DNA of 33,188 nt from Porticoccaceae bacterium (lineage in GTDB: Bacteria; Pseudomonadota; Gammaproteobacteria; Pseudomonadales; Porticoccaceae), in NCBI GenBank assembly GCA_002689135.1, contig NZEU01000009.1:1-33188 (forward strand). Reading direction: 5' to 3'. This document shows positions 1-8,221 of this stretch, one piece after another. The position numbers were made by a program, and so were the translations under genes. Numbering within the stretch: the first letter of the stretch is position 1; the number at the start of each line of letters is the position of its first letter. The notes under the pieces were generated by a model. It was not told where the DNA came from. It worked only from the letters and a program-made list of their open reading frames with translations, and did not search any database.

Positions 1-413
1 GTTACGCCTCTGGAATTTGCGGTCACGTCAGAACCTATTTGAGTTGCTCCATTGAGTTCAACCCTCACATTCGCAATACCTCGTACAGCAATTTCTTCTC
101 CCTCTCCGAAGTCTCTTCCAATCTGCACACCCGTTATGCGTTGGAGGGCCTCGGCAACATTTCTGTCGGGAAGCTTTCCAATATCTTCAGCATTGATGAT
201 GTCTCGTATGTCTTGAGCATTTCTTTTTTTGTTGATGGCGTCGAGTAGAGATGCTTTGACCCCTGTGACAACAATCTCATCGATTTCACCGCTCTGTTCC
301 GTGTCTCCCTCATCTTGCGCGATTGCAGATGTTGAGCCTATTGCAACAAAAAATGCATATACCGAAATGCGAATTGTTTGTAAAAATATTAGCGATGTTG
401 ATGGATGTAGCAT
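1..413 (-). CDS. TonB-dependent receptor, N-terminal part (truncated by window edge)
   Basis: Reverse-strand translation from ATG at 413: MLHPSTSLIFLQTIRISVYAFFVAIGSTSAIAQDEGDTEQSGEIDEIVVTGVKASLLDAINKKRNAQDIRDIINAEDIGKLPDRNVAEALQRITGVQIGRDFGEGEEIAVRGIANVRVELNGA...; signal peptide, TonB box-like EIDEIVVTG, plug-domain motifs (DIGKLPDRNVAEALQRITGVQI). No stop before base 1, so absent from the ORF track. Confidence 0.93.
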   Translation of the reverse strand, partial: MLHPSTSLIFLQTIRISVYAFFVAIGSTSAIAQDEGDTEQSGEIDEIVVTGVKASLLDAINKKRNAQDIRDIINAEDIGKLPDRNVAEALQRITGVQIGRDFGEGEEIAVRGIANVRVELNGATQIGSDVTANSRGV

Positions 414-575
414 ATTTCCCCCCAAAAAGGTCGTTTTACAGGATGCGCCTTAAACTAATGGAATGTGGTTTAAAGAGCCAATTTTTTTTTTGTGTTATTA
501 TACTTATGGTAGCGCAGACAGCCACAGAAACCCAACAATTCACGTTGTCATAGGCCAAATTATTTGTCAATAGTT

Positions 576-595
576 TGTTTAACCAGTATTAAACA
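576..595. promoter_or_regulatory. Inverted repeat, candidate operator between divergent TonB receptor and sugar transporter
   Basis: TGTTTAA-CCAGTA-TTAAACA: perfect 7-bp arms in divergent intergenic region. Confidence 0.4.
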
Positions 596-781
596 TTAGA
601 ACAGATACCGATGCACAAATTTTTGAGTTCAACTGCGCTCAAAATAGTGGTTACGATCTTATTTTTGTATACTCTGCTTGTGTAGGATTTTTCAATAGCA
701 TTTGGTCTTCAGCGTGGCAACGAAATTTTACCTGAGATCTGAGATAAGAATAAAAATTTGATATTTACAATGAGGTGTGTG

Positions 782-2137
782 ATGTCTTGGGGAATGCTAA
801 GTGTAAGGGAAAAAATTGGGTATGGTCTAGGCGATGCTGGGTGCAACGTCGTCTTTCAAGTGGTGATCAACTATCTGGCAATCTTTTACACAGATGTTGT
901 TGGAATCTCTGCGGCATCTTTAGCTACGATGATGCTGTGTGTCCGGCTGATTGATGGGTTTACAGATCCAATTATGGGAAGCATTGCTGATCGCACTTCA
1001 TCCTCGCTCGGCAAGTATCGGCCCTACTTGATATGGCTTGCTATACCCTATGCCGTTCTTTTTGTGGTGACATTTTTATCTCCAGATCTTAGTGACCAGG
1101 GTAAGATGATATATGCCTTCACCACATATGCGCTACTAATGCTTTGTTATACAGGCATCAATATCCCATACTCCGCACTCGGTGGGGTGATGACTAAAAA
1201 TATTACAGAGCGAGCCTCCCTCCAGTCGTATCGAATGGCATTGGCAATGGCGGGAGGCGCTGCGGTGGTCTACACTGTTCCAATTCTGGTTGAAAACTTC
1301 GGGGCGGGTGATGATGCAGCTGGATATCCCCTCGCAATATTTGTGATGGCTCTCGTCGCCATAGCCTGCTTCTTTTTGTGTTTTATCAGCTCCGAAGAGC
1401 GGGTGACTCACGAACCCAATCAGGGCGCTGGTGTAAATATAGCACTGGTGTTTAAAGACTTCTTATCCCTTCGGCAGAACTCGCAGTTGATTTTAATCTC
1501 TTTTTTTACATTCCTTATCCTCGTTGCAGTGGTGATGCGGGGCACAGTCACTGCCTATTACATAAAATATTTCTTCGGCCGAGAGGACCTGATTAACGAG
1601 TTCATTACCTGGGGTATGCTTGCTGGGATTGCAGGGGCTCTTACAACAAGTTGGCTAACAAAACGTTTCTGCAAGGTCATACTCTTGCGGCTTGGCATGG
1701 TGGCTATGATTGCCTTACACCTTCCCTTCCTGCTCCTCACCGGGGAGGATGTCTCCTACGCATTTTGCCTTGCAATCGCTGCCAACTTCCCCCACATGAT
1801 GGTGATGGCTCTTCTCTTTGCCATGGTACCTGATACGGTTGAGTACGGGGCGCACATGGTGACGGAAAAAGTGAATAACATGGCTCTTGCTTTTTCGGGA
1901 CACCTGCTGGCGCTGAAGTTTGGCATCGCTGCGGGTGGTTCATTGGCCTTAGCTTGTCTAGCTTACTTCGGATATGTGGCCAATGCTGAGCAGACTGAGC
2001 GTGCCCTAAATGGCATCATGCTCACATATGTAGCTGGACCGGTAATATGTGGGTTTCTTGTGCTAATGTTCCTACCACGATACGTGTTATCGAATGAGAA
2101 GATGCTTGAGATTGGGGCATTAAAGAAGGTAATCTAG
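782..2137 (+). CDS. GPH-family (MelB/XynP-like) sugar:cation symporter
   Basis: ORF 758..2137; SVREKIGYGLGDAGCNVVFQVVINYLAIFYTDVVGIS...RLIDGFTDPIMGSIADRTSSSLGKYRPYLIW is the GPH signature; ~12 hydrophobic segments. Start ambiguous (TTG 758, ATG 770, 782 or 794). Confidence 0.9.
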   Translation: MSWGMLSVREKIGYGLGDAGCNVVFQVVINYLAIFYTDVVGISAASLATMMLCVRLIDGFTDPIMGSIADRTSSSLGKYRPYLIWLAIPYAVLFVVTFLSPDLSDQGKMIYAFTTYALLMLCYTGINIPYSALGGVMTKNITERASLQSYRMALAMAGGAAVVYTVPILVENFGAGDDAAGYPLAIFVMALVAIACFFLCFISSEERVTHEPNQGAGVNIALVFKDFLSLRQNSQLILISFFTFLILVAVVMRGTVTAYYIKYFFGREDLINEFITWGMLAGIAGALTTSWLTKRFCKVILLRLGMVAMIALHLPFLLLTGEDVSYAFCLAIAANFPHMMVMALLFAMVPDTVEYGAHMVTEKVNNMALAFSGHLLALKFGIAAGGSLALACLAYFGYVANAEQTERALNGIMLTYVAGPVICGFLVLMFLPRYVLSNEKMLEIGALKKVI

Positions 2138-2175
2138 GCACAAAATTTTGTTATGCTTTATCGAGTACCCTCCCT

Positions 2176-3789
2176 ATGATGACTTCGAAAAACCAAAATC
2201 CTATTTTGAAAGGCTTTAACCCTGATCCGTCGATAGTGAGGGTGGGTGAGGATTACTATGTGGCAACATCCACATTTGAGTGGTACCCCGGGGTGCAGAT
2301 TCACCATTCTCGGGATCTAGTCAACTGGAGGGTTGTGGCGCAGCCCCTAAATCGTGCGGACCTCCTTGACATGACCGGAAATCCTGACTCATGCGGGATT
2401 TGGGCGCCATGTCTTTCCTATGATAATGGACTTTTCTATTTAATTTATACCGACGTAAAGAGACACTGTGCAAGCTTCAAGGATGCCCATAATTATCTGA
2501 CGACATGCCCCTCAATTGACGGGAATTGGAGCACAAGGACCTACCTCAATAGTAGCGGATTTGACCCCTCGCTGTTCCATGATGATGGGCGTAAGTGGCT
2601 ACTGAACATGGTGTGGGATCACAGGCCTGGAAAGAATCCTTTTGGCGGCATATATATTCAGGAATATGATCATAGGACCAGGGTGCTAAAAGGGCCCGTA
2701 ACCAATATCTTCGAGGGAACCTCGCAAGGTCTGACCGAGGCACCCCACATATACAAGCGCAATGGCTATTACTATCTCGTGACAGCGGAGGGGGGTACGG
2801 AGTATGAGCATTGCATGGTATTTGCGCGCTCGAGATCGATAACCGGCCCTTACGAGGTTGATCCTGATGGGTATTTTTTGACTTCAAAGGATGACTCACT
2901 ATTGCCTCTGCAACGCTCGGGACATGGCGACATAGTCGAAACACCCGAGGGTGAGACTTATGTCGTTCATCTGAGCAGTCGCCCGATATTAGGGACAAGA
3001 AGGAGCCCGATGGGACGTGAGACAGCAATTCAGAGGGCAAATTGGGGGCATGACGGTTGGTTAAGATTGGATGGCGGCGGTAATAAGCCTGATCTAGAGC
3101 TACCAAAGGTCGATATCCCCTTGCATCCCTGGCCCAGGATTCCTGAGCGGGAAGATTTCGATGGAGATGTTTTGCCGAATCACTTTCAGTGGCTACGGAA
3201 TCCTGATCCAAGTACTTTTATCGATCTGTCGGCTCGCCCCGGACACCTACGCCTCCTGGGCAAGCAGTCACTTGGAAATTGTTTTGAGCAGGCACTCATC
3301 GCAAGGCGTCAGCAGGCGTTTTGTTTTACTGCAACCACTTGTATTGACTTTGCTCCTTCAACCTTCCAACACATGGCTGGTCTCGTGTGTTACTACAACG
3401 GGCATAAGTATCACTACCTATACATGTCCTATGACCAAGAAAACGGCCGACATCTTGCGGTCATGAGTTGTGCTGGAGATGTTTCGATGACAGCACATTT
3501 CCCGCTTTACGACGCGGATCCCATTGTCAACACAATCAGGCTTAAAGATGACAAACCGGTGTTTTTGCGGGCGAGTGTAGATTACGCCCACTTACAGTTC
3601 TTATGGAGCTTGGACGGATCAACATGGAAGGAATTAGGAATTTTATTAGATTACAGTGTTATTTCAGATGAGGCTGGCAAAGGTGCCGGAAACAGTTTTA
3701 CAGGAGCCTTTATCGGCGTTTGTTGTCAGGATATATCTGGTCGAGATCACCCAGCGGACTTTGATTTTTTTGAGTATGTAGAGTGCTGA
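2176..3789 (+). CDS. Glycoside hydrolase family 43 (beta-xylosidase-like)
   Basis: NPILKGFNPDPSIVRVGEDYYVATSTFEWYPGVQIHHSRDLVNW (catalytic Asp region), GFDPSLFHDDGRKWL, GLTEAPHIYKRNGYYYLVTAEGGT (catalytic Glu region), plus C-terminal beta-sandwich domain typical of XynB-type GH43. Confidence 0.92.
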   Translation: MMTSKNQNPILKGFNPDPSIVRVGEDYYVATSTFEWYPGVQIHHSRDLVNWRVVAQPLNRADLLDMTGNPDSCGIWAPCLSYDNGLFYLIYTDVKRHCASFKDAHNYLTTCPSIDGNWSTRTYLNSSGFDPSLFHDDGRKWLLNMVWDHRPGKNPFGGIYIQEYDHRTRVLKGPVTNIFEGTSQGLTEAPHIYKRNGYYYLVTAEGGTEYEHCMVFARSRSITGPYEVDPDGYFLTSKDDSLLPLQRSGHGDIVETPEGETYVVHLSSRPILGTRRSPMGRETAIQRANWGHDGWLRLDGGGNKPDLELPKVDIPLHPWPRIPEREDFDGDVLPNHFQWLRNPDPSTFIDLSARPGHLRLLGKQSLGNCFEQALIARRQQAFCFTATTCIDFAPSTFQHMAGLVCYYNGHKYHYLYMSYDQENGRHLAVMSCAGDVSMTAHFPLYDADPIVNTIRLKDDKPVFLRASVDYAHLQFLWSLDGSTWKELGILLDYSVISDEAGKGAGNSFTGAFIGVCCQDISGRDHPADFDFFEYVEC

Positions 3790-3813
3790 CCTTCGTCTTA
3801 GCAGTGGGCATCG

Positions 3814-4614
3814 TCAGATTATTGAGTTGTACCTCATTAGTCCCTCCTTGCTCAGTTGCTGATACCGACAAGGATTAAACTTAAATAGGGATGCTGCACG
3901 ATGAGCACCTCCGAGTTGCTTCTCGTTGCAATCCAGCAATAATCCCGCCTTCATTATTTTTCTCCGGAAATTCGGTTTGTCAAATGACATCCCTAAAATG
4001 GACTCATAGAGCCTTTGTAGCTCTAGAAGTGTAAATTTTTCTGGTAGAAGATGGAGGCCAAAAGGCTCGTGTTGGGTCTTATATCGGAGCCGTGTCAGAG
4101 CCCACTTGAGGATTTTGTCATGATCAAAAATCAGGATCTGTGTCTCTTCGATAGGAAACCACTTAACCTCAAGCTCGTCCTCGCCAAGGGCCAGCTGATA
4201 ATCGTCTGGTCGGATGAGGGCGTAGAATGCTGTCGTAATTGTGAGATCGTCTGGATACCTGTCTATGCTACTGAAACTTTGAAGCTGTTCTAGGTGAATA
4301 TTGCCCAATCCAGTCCTCGCTCTGAGTACCCTTATAGCACCGTGTTCCAGGGTCTCGTTATCTCGTAACCAATCACCGGGCAATCCCCAATATCCTGCAG
4401 TTTTCCCGGATGCATGTTTTATCAAGAGTACTTTAAGCTGGGATACTTCACAGCCAAACAATACATTATCGACACTGACCATCCGCCTTGCACCTGGACT
4501 AGGTGAATCACAAGTTTTTTGATAATTCTCGACGGAATAACTGTCTGTTGAAGAGACCAATGATGTTGCGTATCCAAGTTTATTATTGAAGTGGCTAGAC
4601 CAATTTACATACAC
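3814..4614 (-). CDS. Nudix-fold transcriptional regulator (NrtR/AraR-like) with C-terminal winged helix
   Basis: VSVDNVLFGCEVSQLKVLLIKHASGKTAGYWGLPGDWLRDNETLEHGAIRVLRARTGL (Nudix fold, degenerate Nudix box) followed by FTLLELQRLYESILGMSFDKPNFRRKIMKAGLL winged-helix region. Divergent from the sugar porter. Confidence 0.82.
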   Translation of the reverse strand: MYVNWSSHFNNKLGYATSLVSSTDSYSVENYQKTCDSPSPGARRMVSVDNVLFGCEVSQLKVLLIKHASGKTAGYWGLPGDWLRDNETLEHGAIRVLRARTGLGNIHLEQLQSFSSIDRYPDDLTITTAFYALIRPDDYQLALGEDELEVKWFPIEETQILIFDHDKILKWALTRLRYKTQHEPFGLHLLPEKFTLLELQRLYESILGMSFDKPNFRRKIMKAGLLLDCNEKQLGGAHRAASLFKFNPCRYQQLSKEGLMRYNSII

Positions 4615-4653
4615 AATGGTACTACTGACAAGTATTAAAGAGCAACAGCTACT

Positions 4654-4678
4654 GAGTTAGAGATTTTATTTATAACTC
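4654..4678. promoter_or_regulatory. Inverted repeat in divergent regulator/sugar-porter intergenic region
   Basis: GAGTTA-N13-TAACTC, perfect 6-bp arms within the 4615-4731 gap. Confidence 0.3.
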
Positions 4679-4731
4679 TATACACTCTCATATCGGTGAA
4701 TAAATCAGGATACAAAAACGGGAGAGTTTTT

Positions 4732-6135
4732 TTGAATACACAAGCGGATGAAGACAATAAAATATTTATCGTTGTAATAAGTGTAGTCGCTACGATAGGT
4801 GGCTTCCTTTTCGGTTTCGATAGTGGGGTAATTAACGGCACGATTGACGGATTACAAAGCGCTTTCGACTCAGATAGTGCAGGTACCGGTTTCAATGTGG
4901 CTAGCATGCTTTTGGGCTGCGCTTTTGGTGCATTTTTTGCGGGTCGTTTGGCCGATCGCTTCGGTCGACGTACATTACTTATTTGCTCGGCCATCTTCTT
5001 TATTATTAGCGCTTGGGGTTCTGGCATGGCAACAGGCTCTGTAGAGTTTGTTTTTTATCGTATTTTAGGTGGTCTTGCTGTTGGCGCAGCCTCAGTGATG
5101 TCACCGGCGTATATCAGCGAAGTTGCTCCTGCTCGCTATAGGGGTCGTTTAACGACTGTCCAGCAAATCGCAATCATAAGCGGCCTATTTATGGCTTTTG
5201 TGAGTAATTATTTACTGGCTAATCTTGCGGGCATCTCGACGGCTGAACTTTGGATGGGTTTTTCTGCGTGGCGCTGGATGTTTTGGATAGAGCTGGCGCC
5301 TGCCACGATATTTCTGCTGGCATTATTTTTTATCCCTGAAAGTCCGCGGTTTTTGATCGCGTCGGGTCAGCGGGAGGCTGGAAAGAAAGTTTTAGTGAGA
5401 CTCTATGGTGAGGCATTGGGATTAAACAAAGTTTATGAAATTGAGCAGTCTCTTGAGGGCGATCACCAACCTCGCCTTATGGATCTGGTGGACCCATCAA
5501 CCGGAAAGATAAAAGGTATCCTTTGGATCGGCATCGGGCTTGCGGTCTTTCAACAGCTAGTGGGTATTAATGTTGTTTTTTATTATGGTGCCGTATTGTG
5601 GCAGGCGGTAGGATTTTCTGAGGCAGATGCTCTTCTCATTAACGTGATAAGTGGTGCCGTTAGTATCGCAGCATGCCTGGCCACGATTATTTTAGTAGAC
5701 CGGATTGGGAGAAAACCACTGTTACTGTGGGGTTCAGTGGGTATGGCAGTAACGCTGGGCATGATGGTACTTGCATTTGCCAACGGAAAAGTTTTGGATT
5801 CGGGTGAGCTTGATGTGGGTCCTTGGGGTCCCTTAGCGCTTATCTCTGCAAATGCCTATGTGTTTGTGTTCAATATGTCATGGGGTCCGGTTATGTGGGT
5901 AATGCTTGGAGAAATGTTTCCCAATCAGCTTCGTGGATCGGGTCTTGCAGTAAGTGGCATGTTCCAGTGGACTGCCAATTTTGCAATAACCATGACTTTT
6001 CCAATGCTCCTCGTGGGTATTGGACTGGCAGGCGCCTATGGTTTTTACGCACTGAGTGCCGCTGTTTCGGCACTCTTTGTTATCAGCTTTGTGCGGGAAA
6101 CTAAGGGCATTGAACTCGAAAAAATGGTTGGGTAG
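4732..6135 (+). CDS. MFS sugar porter (XylE/GalP-like)
   Basis: IGGFLFGFDSGVINGTIDGLQ, GRLADRFGRRTLL, PESPRFLIASGQREAGKKVLVRLYG, QQLVGINVVFYYGAVLW, RIGRKPLLLWGSVGM. ORF track starts at GTG 4696; the TTG at 4732 preceded by GGGAGAG is a better start. Confidence 0.92.
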   Translation: MNTQADEDNKIFIVVISVVATIGGFLFGFDSGVINGTIDGLQSAFDSDSAGTGFNVASMLLGCAFGAFFAGRLADRFGRRTLLICSAIFFIISAWGSGMATGSVEFVFYRILGGLAVGAASVMSPAYISEVAPARYRGRLTTVQQIAIISGLFMAFVSNYLLANLAGISTAELWMGFSAWRWMFWIELAPATIFLLALFFIPESPRFLIASGQREAGKKVLVRLYGEALGLNKVYEIEQSLEGDHQPRLMDLVDPSTGKIKGILWIGIGLAVFQQLVGINVVFYYGAVLWQAVGFSEADALLINVISGAVSIAACLATIILVDRIGRKPLLLWGSVGMAVTLGMMVLAFANGKVLDSGELDVGPWGPLALISANAYVFVFNMSWGPVMWVMLGEMFPNQLRGSGLAVSGMFQWTANFAITMTFPMLLVGIGLAGAYGFYALSAAVSALFVISFVRETKGIELEKMVG

Positions 6136-6232
6136 TGTAACGAAAGACAATGGCGGTAAATATCATTACATCGAAAATATGAATGAAAGCTGAGGGTTGT
6201 CATACGCAGACGCAGTTTATGGATGGTGGTAG

Positions 6233-7168
6233 ATGGAAGGTTGGCTCTATGTAATGTCAAATGAAAGCCTGCGGCCGGGATTAGTGAAAATCGGTCGTAG
6301 CAACGATCTACGTCAACATGCCAGAGATTTATATACGAGGGGTGTTGCTGCACCCTTCAAGATCGCATACAGAGGTTTTGTAGAGGAGTGCGAGGCAATT
6401 GAAAAAAAGGTCCACCTTGCATTGGAAGATTGCCGACTTAGCTCAGAGCGTGATTTCTTTGAGTGCTCGATAGCAAAAGCCATCCTGACGATTCAAGAAT
6501 CAAGTCACATAATGAGTGAGGATGTTTATGTCAAGGATGAACACCAACTTGAGGAAGAAAAGAAGGCAAGAAAACAGGATAAGTTGTTATTACAATATAA
6601 CGAAAAAACCAAGAAAGATCGAAAGCAATATATTGAAGACGAAGGTATTTGGTTAGACAAACCAAGCTTCTATATTACGATATTTCTCGGCTTGGTGGCG
6701 TTTATTCTTTTTCCTCAGATGGATGAATACTTTCGTGATAACAGCGCTATAAAATGGTTTCTTGCGGCTATTCCTCCCTACATCTACTGGCATTTTGCGT
6801 CAAAAAAATATTCTCGGAATTACCGGGAGCTAGAAACCAAGGCAGAAAAACTTTATCCACTGGCCAGTAGTTACGACACGATAGCGCCCCCAGAGAGTAG
6901 TGATGGTAGCTCAGAGATTACAGAGGATGGACAGCGTTCTACACCTGAGGAGCGCCTTATAGAAGAGTTAACGTTTTCTGAGGTAAAGGATAATTCTAAC
7001 GAAGCTAATCTAACGGAGAGTGAACCGGATGCACTGGTTGCCCAAGTGACTCAGCCGAAAATCAGCTGGGTATGTCATTACTGTGCGACAGACAATTCAT
7101 CCGAGCCGGCAAATCAGGTTGTTTGTATCCGATGCAATAGGGCCTCCTCTATGGAGCATATTTTGTGA
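6233..7168 (+). CDS. GIY-YIG nuclease-superfamily protein (T5orf172/MUG113-like) with two TM segments and C-terminal zinc ribbon
   Basis: GWLYVMSNESLRPGLVKIGRSNDLRQHARDLYTRGVAAPFKIAYRGFVEECEAIEKKVHLALEDCRLSSERDFFECSIAKAILTIQ; hydrophobic SFYITIFLGLVAFILFP and AIKWFLAAIPPYIYWHF; C-terminal WVCHYCATDNSSEPANQVVCIRCNR. Confidence 0.75.
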   Translation: MEGWLYVMSNESLRPGLVKIGRSNDLRQHARDLYTRGVAAPFKIAYRGFVEECEAIEKKVHLALEDCRLSSERDFFECSIAKAILTIQESSHIMSEDVYVKDEHQLEEEKKARKQDKLLLQYNEKTKKDRKQYIEDEGIWLDKPSFYITIFLGLVAFILFPQMDEYFRDNSAIKWFLAAIPPYIYWHFASKKYSRNYRELETKAEKLYPLASSYDTIAPPESSDGSSEITEDGQRSTPEERLIEELTFSEVKDNSNEANLTESEPDALVAQVTQPKISWVCHYCATDNSSEPANQVVCIRCNRASSMEHIL

Positions 7169-7211
7169 TGGTGCTACTAAATAACTTTAACGTTCTTATC
7201 AGAATCAGTTG

Positions 7212-7538
7212 TTACGCTCTGGCGCGCTTCTGCTTAAGCATAAACACCTTTATCGCATCTACATGTACGCTGAGCCAACCGATTTCGGTGTCCATAGAGA
7301 CGGTCTCTCGGGCATGGTTATCCCAGTAGGTGAGGTATATCGCATCACTGTTGGACTCGCGTATATAAACCCTAAGACTCATCGAGAGGTTTGCCTCAAA
7401 ATTGAGTCGTAAAAACGCTGAGAAGTCTGTCGCAATCATGCTCTCTATAAAAAAGCCAAGCTGAGTCGATTCAATCAGCATTTTTTCAAAACGATCATTC
7501 ATGTTTCGAGCTTCGCTGTAAGCACTGACTGTGTTCAT
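7212..7538 (-). CDS. Hypothetical protein
   Basis: 108-aa ORF MNTVSAYSEARNMNDRFEKMLIESTQLGFFIESMIATDFSAFLRLNFEANLSMSLRVYIRESNSDAIYLTYWDNHARETVSMDTEIGWLSVHVDAIKVFMLKQKRARA; natural amino-acid composition, no overlapping competitor; family not recognised. Confidence 0.55.
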   Translation of the reverse strand: MNTVSAYSEARNMNDRFEKMLIESTQLGFFIESMIATDFSAFLRLNFEANLSMSLRVYIRESNSDAIYLTYWDNHARETVSMDTEIGWLSVHVDAIKVFMLKQKRARA

Positions 7539-7995
7539 AAACTCTCGCTAAGGCTGTTAAATTTTGAAATCTAGTTAGTGGGATATTGATCTAAGTTTTT
7601 TTAAAATCCAAGTGTTATTTAATACAGTACAAGATAGGCTGAAGAGCTGACTAAAAACCTAAAACACTTATCTAAACTAATGATCCCTCTACGTTAATCG
7701 ACACATAATCACTTTTTTTTAGGCTGTTTAAGCGTACTTTTTTAACTTTCGAAGCTTCTTTGCCAGAAGTAAGATTTCTAACTATTTGAGGAGCTTTCAG
7801 TAGAAAAATCAGGATGTTATTAGTTACGCTAGTATTTTCGAATTCGGTATGCATCGTTGAAAAAAAAGTGATTGAGTTTTATGCGTCATATTTGTTTTTT
7901 AAGTCCCCAAGGCTAGATCGGTAAGTGATTGCCAAAATTTCACTTGGCCGGCGGAGGCAACAACTATTTCGTTTTCACTATATCTCGGAGGAAAG

Positions 7996-8067
7996 ATGTC
8001 CAGCCTTACCCCCAGAGATATCAATTTAGAGGATAATTATTATGGTTCTGGCATTGGAACTAGATAG
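7996..8067 (+). CDS. Short ORF (23 aa), candidate leader peptide upstream of flagellin
   Basis: CGGAGGAAAG-ATG (strong SD); MSSLTPRDINLEDNYYGSGIGTR*. Below ORF-track cutoff. Confidence 0.3.
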   Translation: MSSLTPRDINLEDNYYGSGIGTR

Positions 8068-8221
8068 ATTGGACCCTTTTGATCCCACGAGTGATTTGTG
8101 TTTCAAAAAAATTTTTTCGGCAAAAAGTTGCCACGTGTCTAAACTTTGGAGAAATAGTGACGTTCTCTTTTATGTAGTAACTCAAAAACATCTTCTTGGA
8201 GAACACTTGAATGGATGTTAA
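8042..8221 (+). CDS. Short ORF (59 aa), overlapping the flagellin start
   Basis: AGAGGA SD 8 nt before ATG 8042; MVLALELDRLDPFDPTSDLCFKKIFSAKSCHVSKLWRNSDVLFYVVTQKHLLGEHLNGC*, stop at 8219-8221 inside the flagellin start region. Confidence 0.3.
   Translation: MVLALELDRLDPFDPTSDLCFKKIFSAKSCHVSKLWRNSDVLFYVVTQKHLLGEHLNGC
8140..8166 (+). promoter_or_regulatory. Weak sigma-28-like promoter candidate upstream of flagellin
   Basis: TAAACTTT-N11-GACGTTCT versus consensus TAAAGTTT-N11-GCCGATAA; -35 is 7/8, -10 is poor. Confidence 0.25.

Noticed and set aside
2546-3211. 221-aa minus-strand ORF inside the GH43 gene
   Set aside because: Antisense to a clear GH43 coding frame; composition is low-complexity and unlike a real protein; shadow ORF.
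7672-7854. 60-aa minus-strand ORF (MHTEFENTSVTNN...)
   Set aside because: Poly-T upstream with no SD, unrecognised; AT-rich gap makes chance ORFs likely.
7918-8040. Possible c-di-GMP riboswitch upstream of the flagellin
   Set aside because: GGCCGGCGGAGGCAAC looked suggestive but the conserved GEMM core and receptor motifs are absent.
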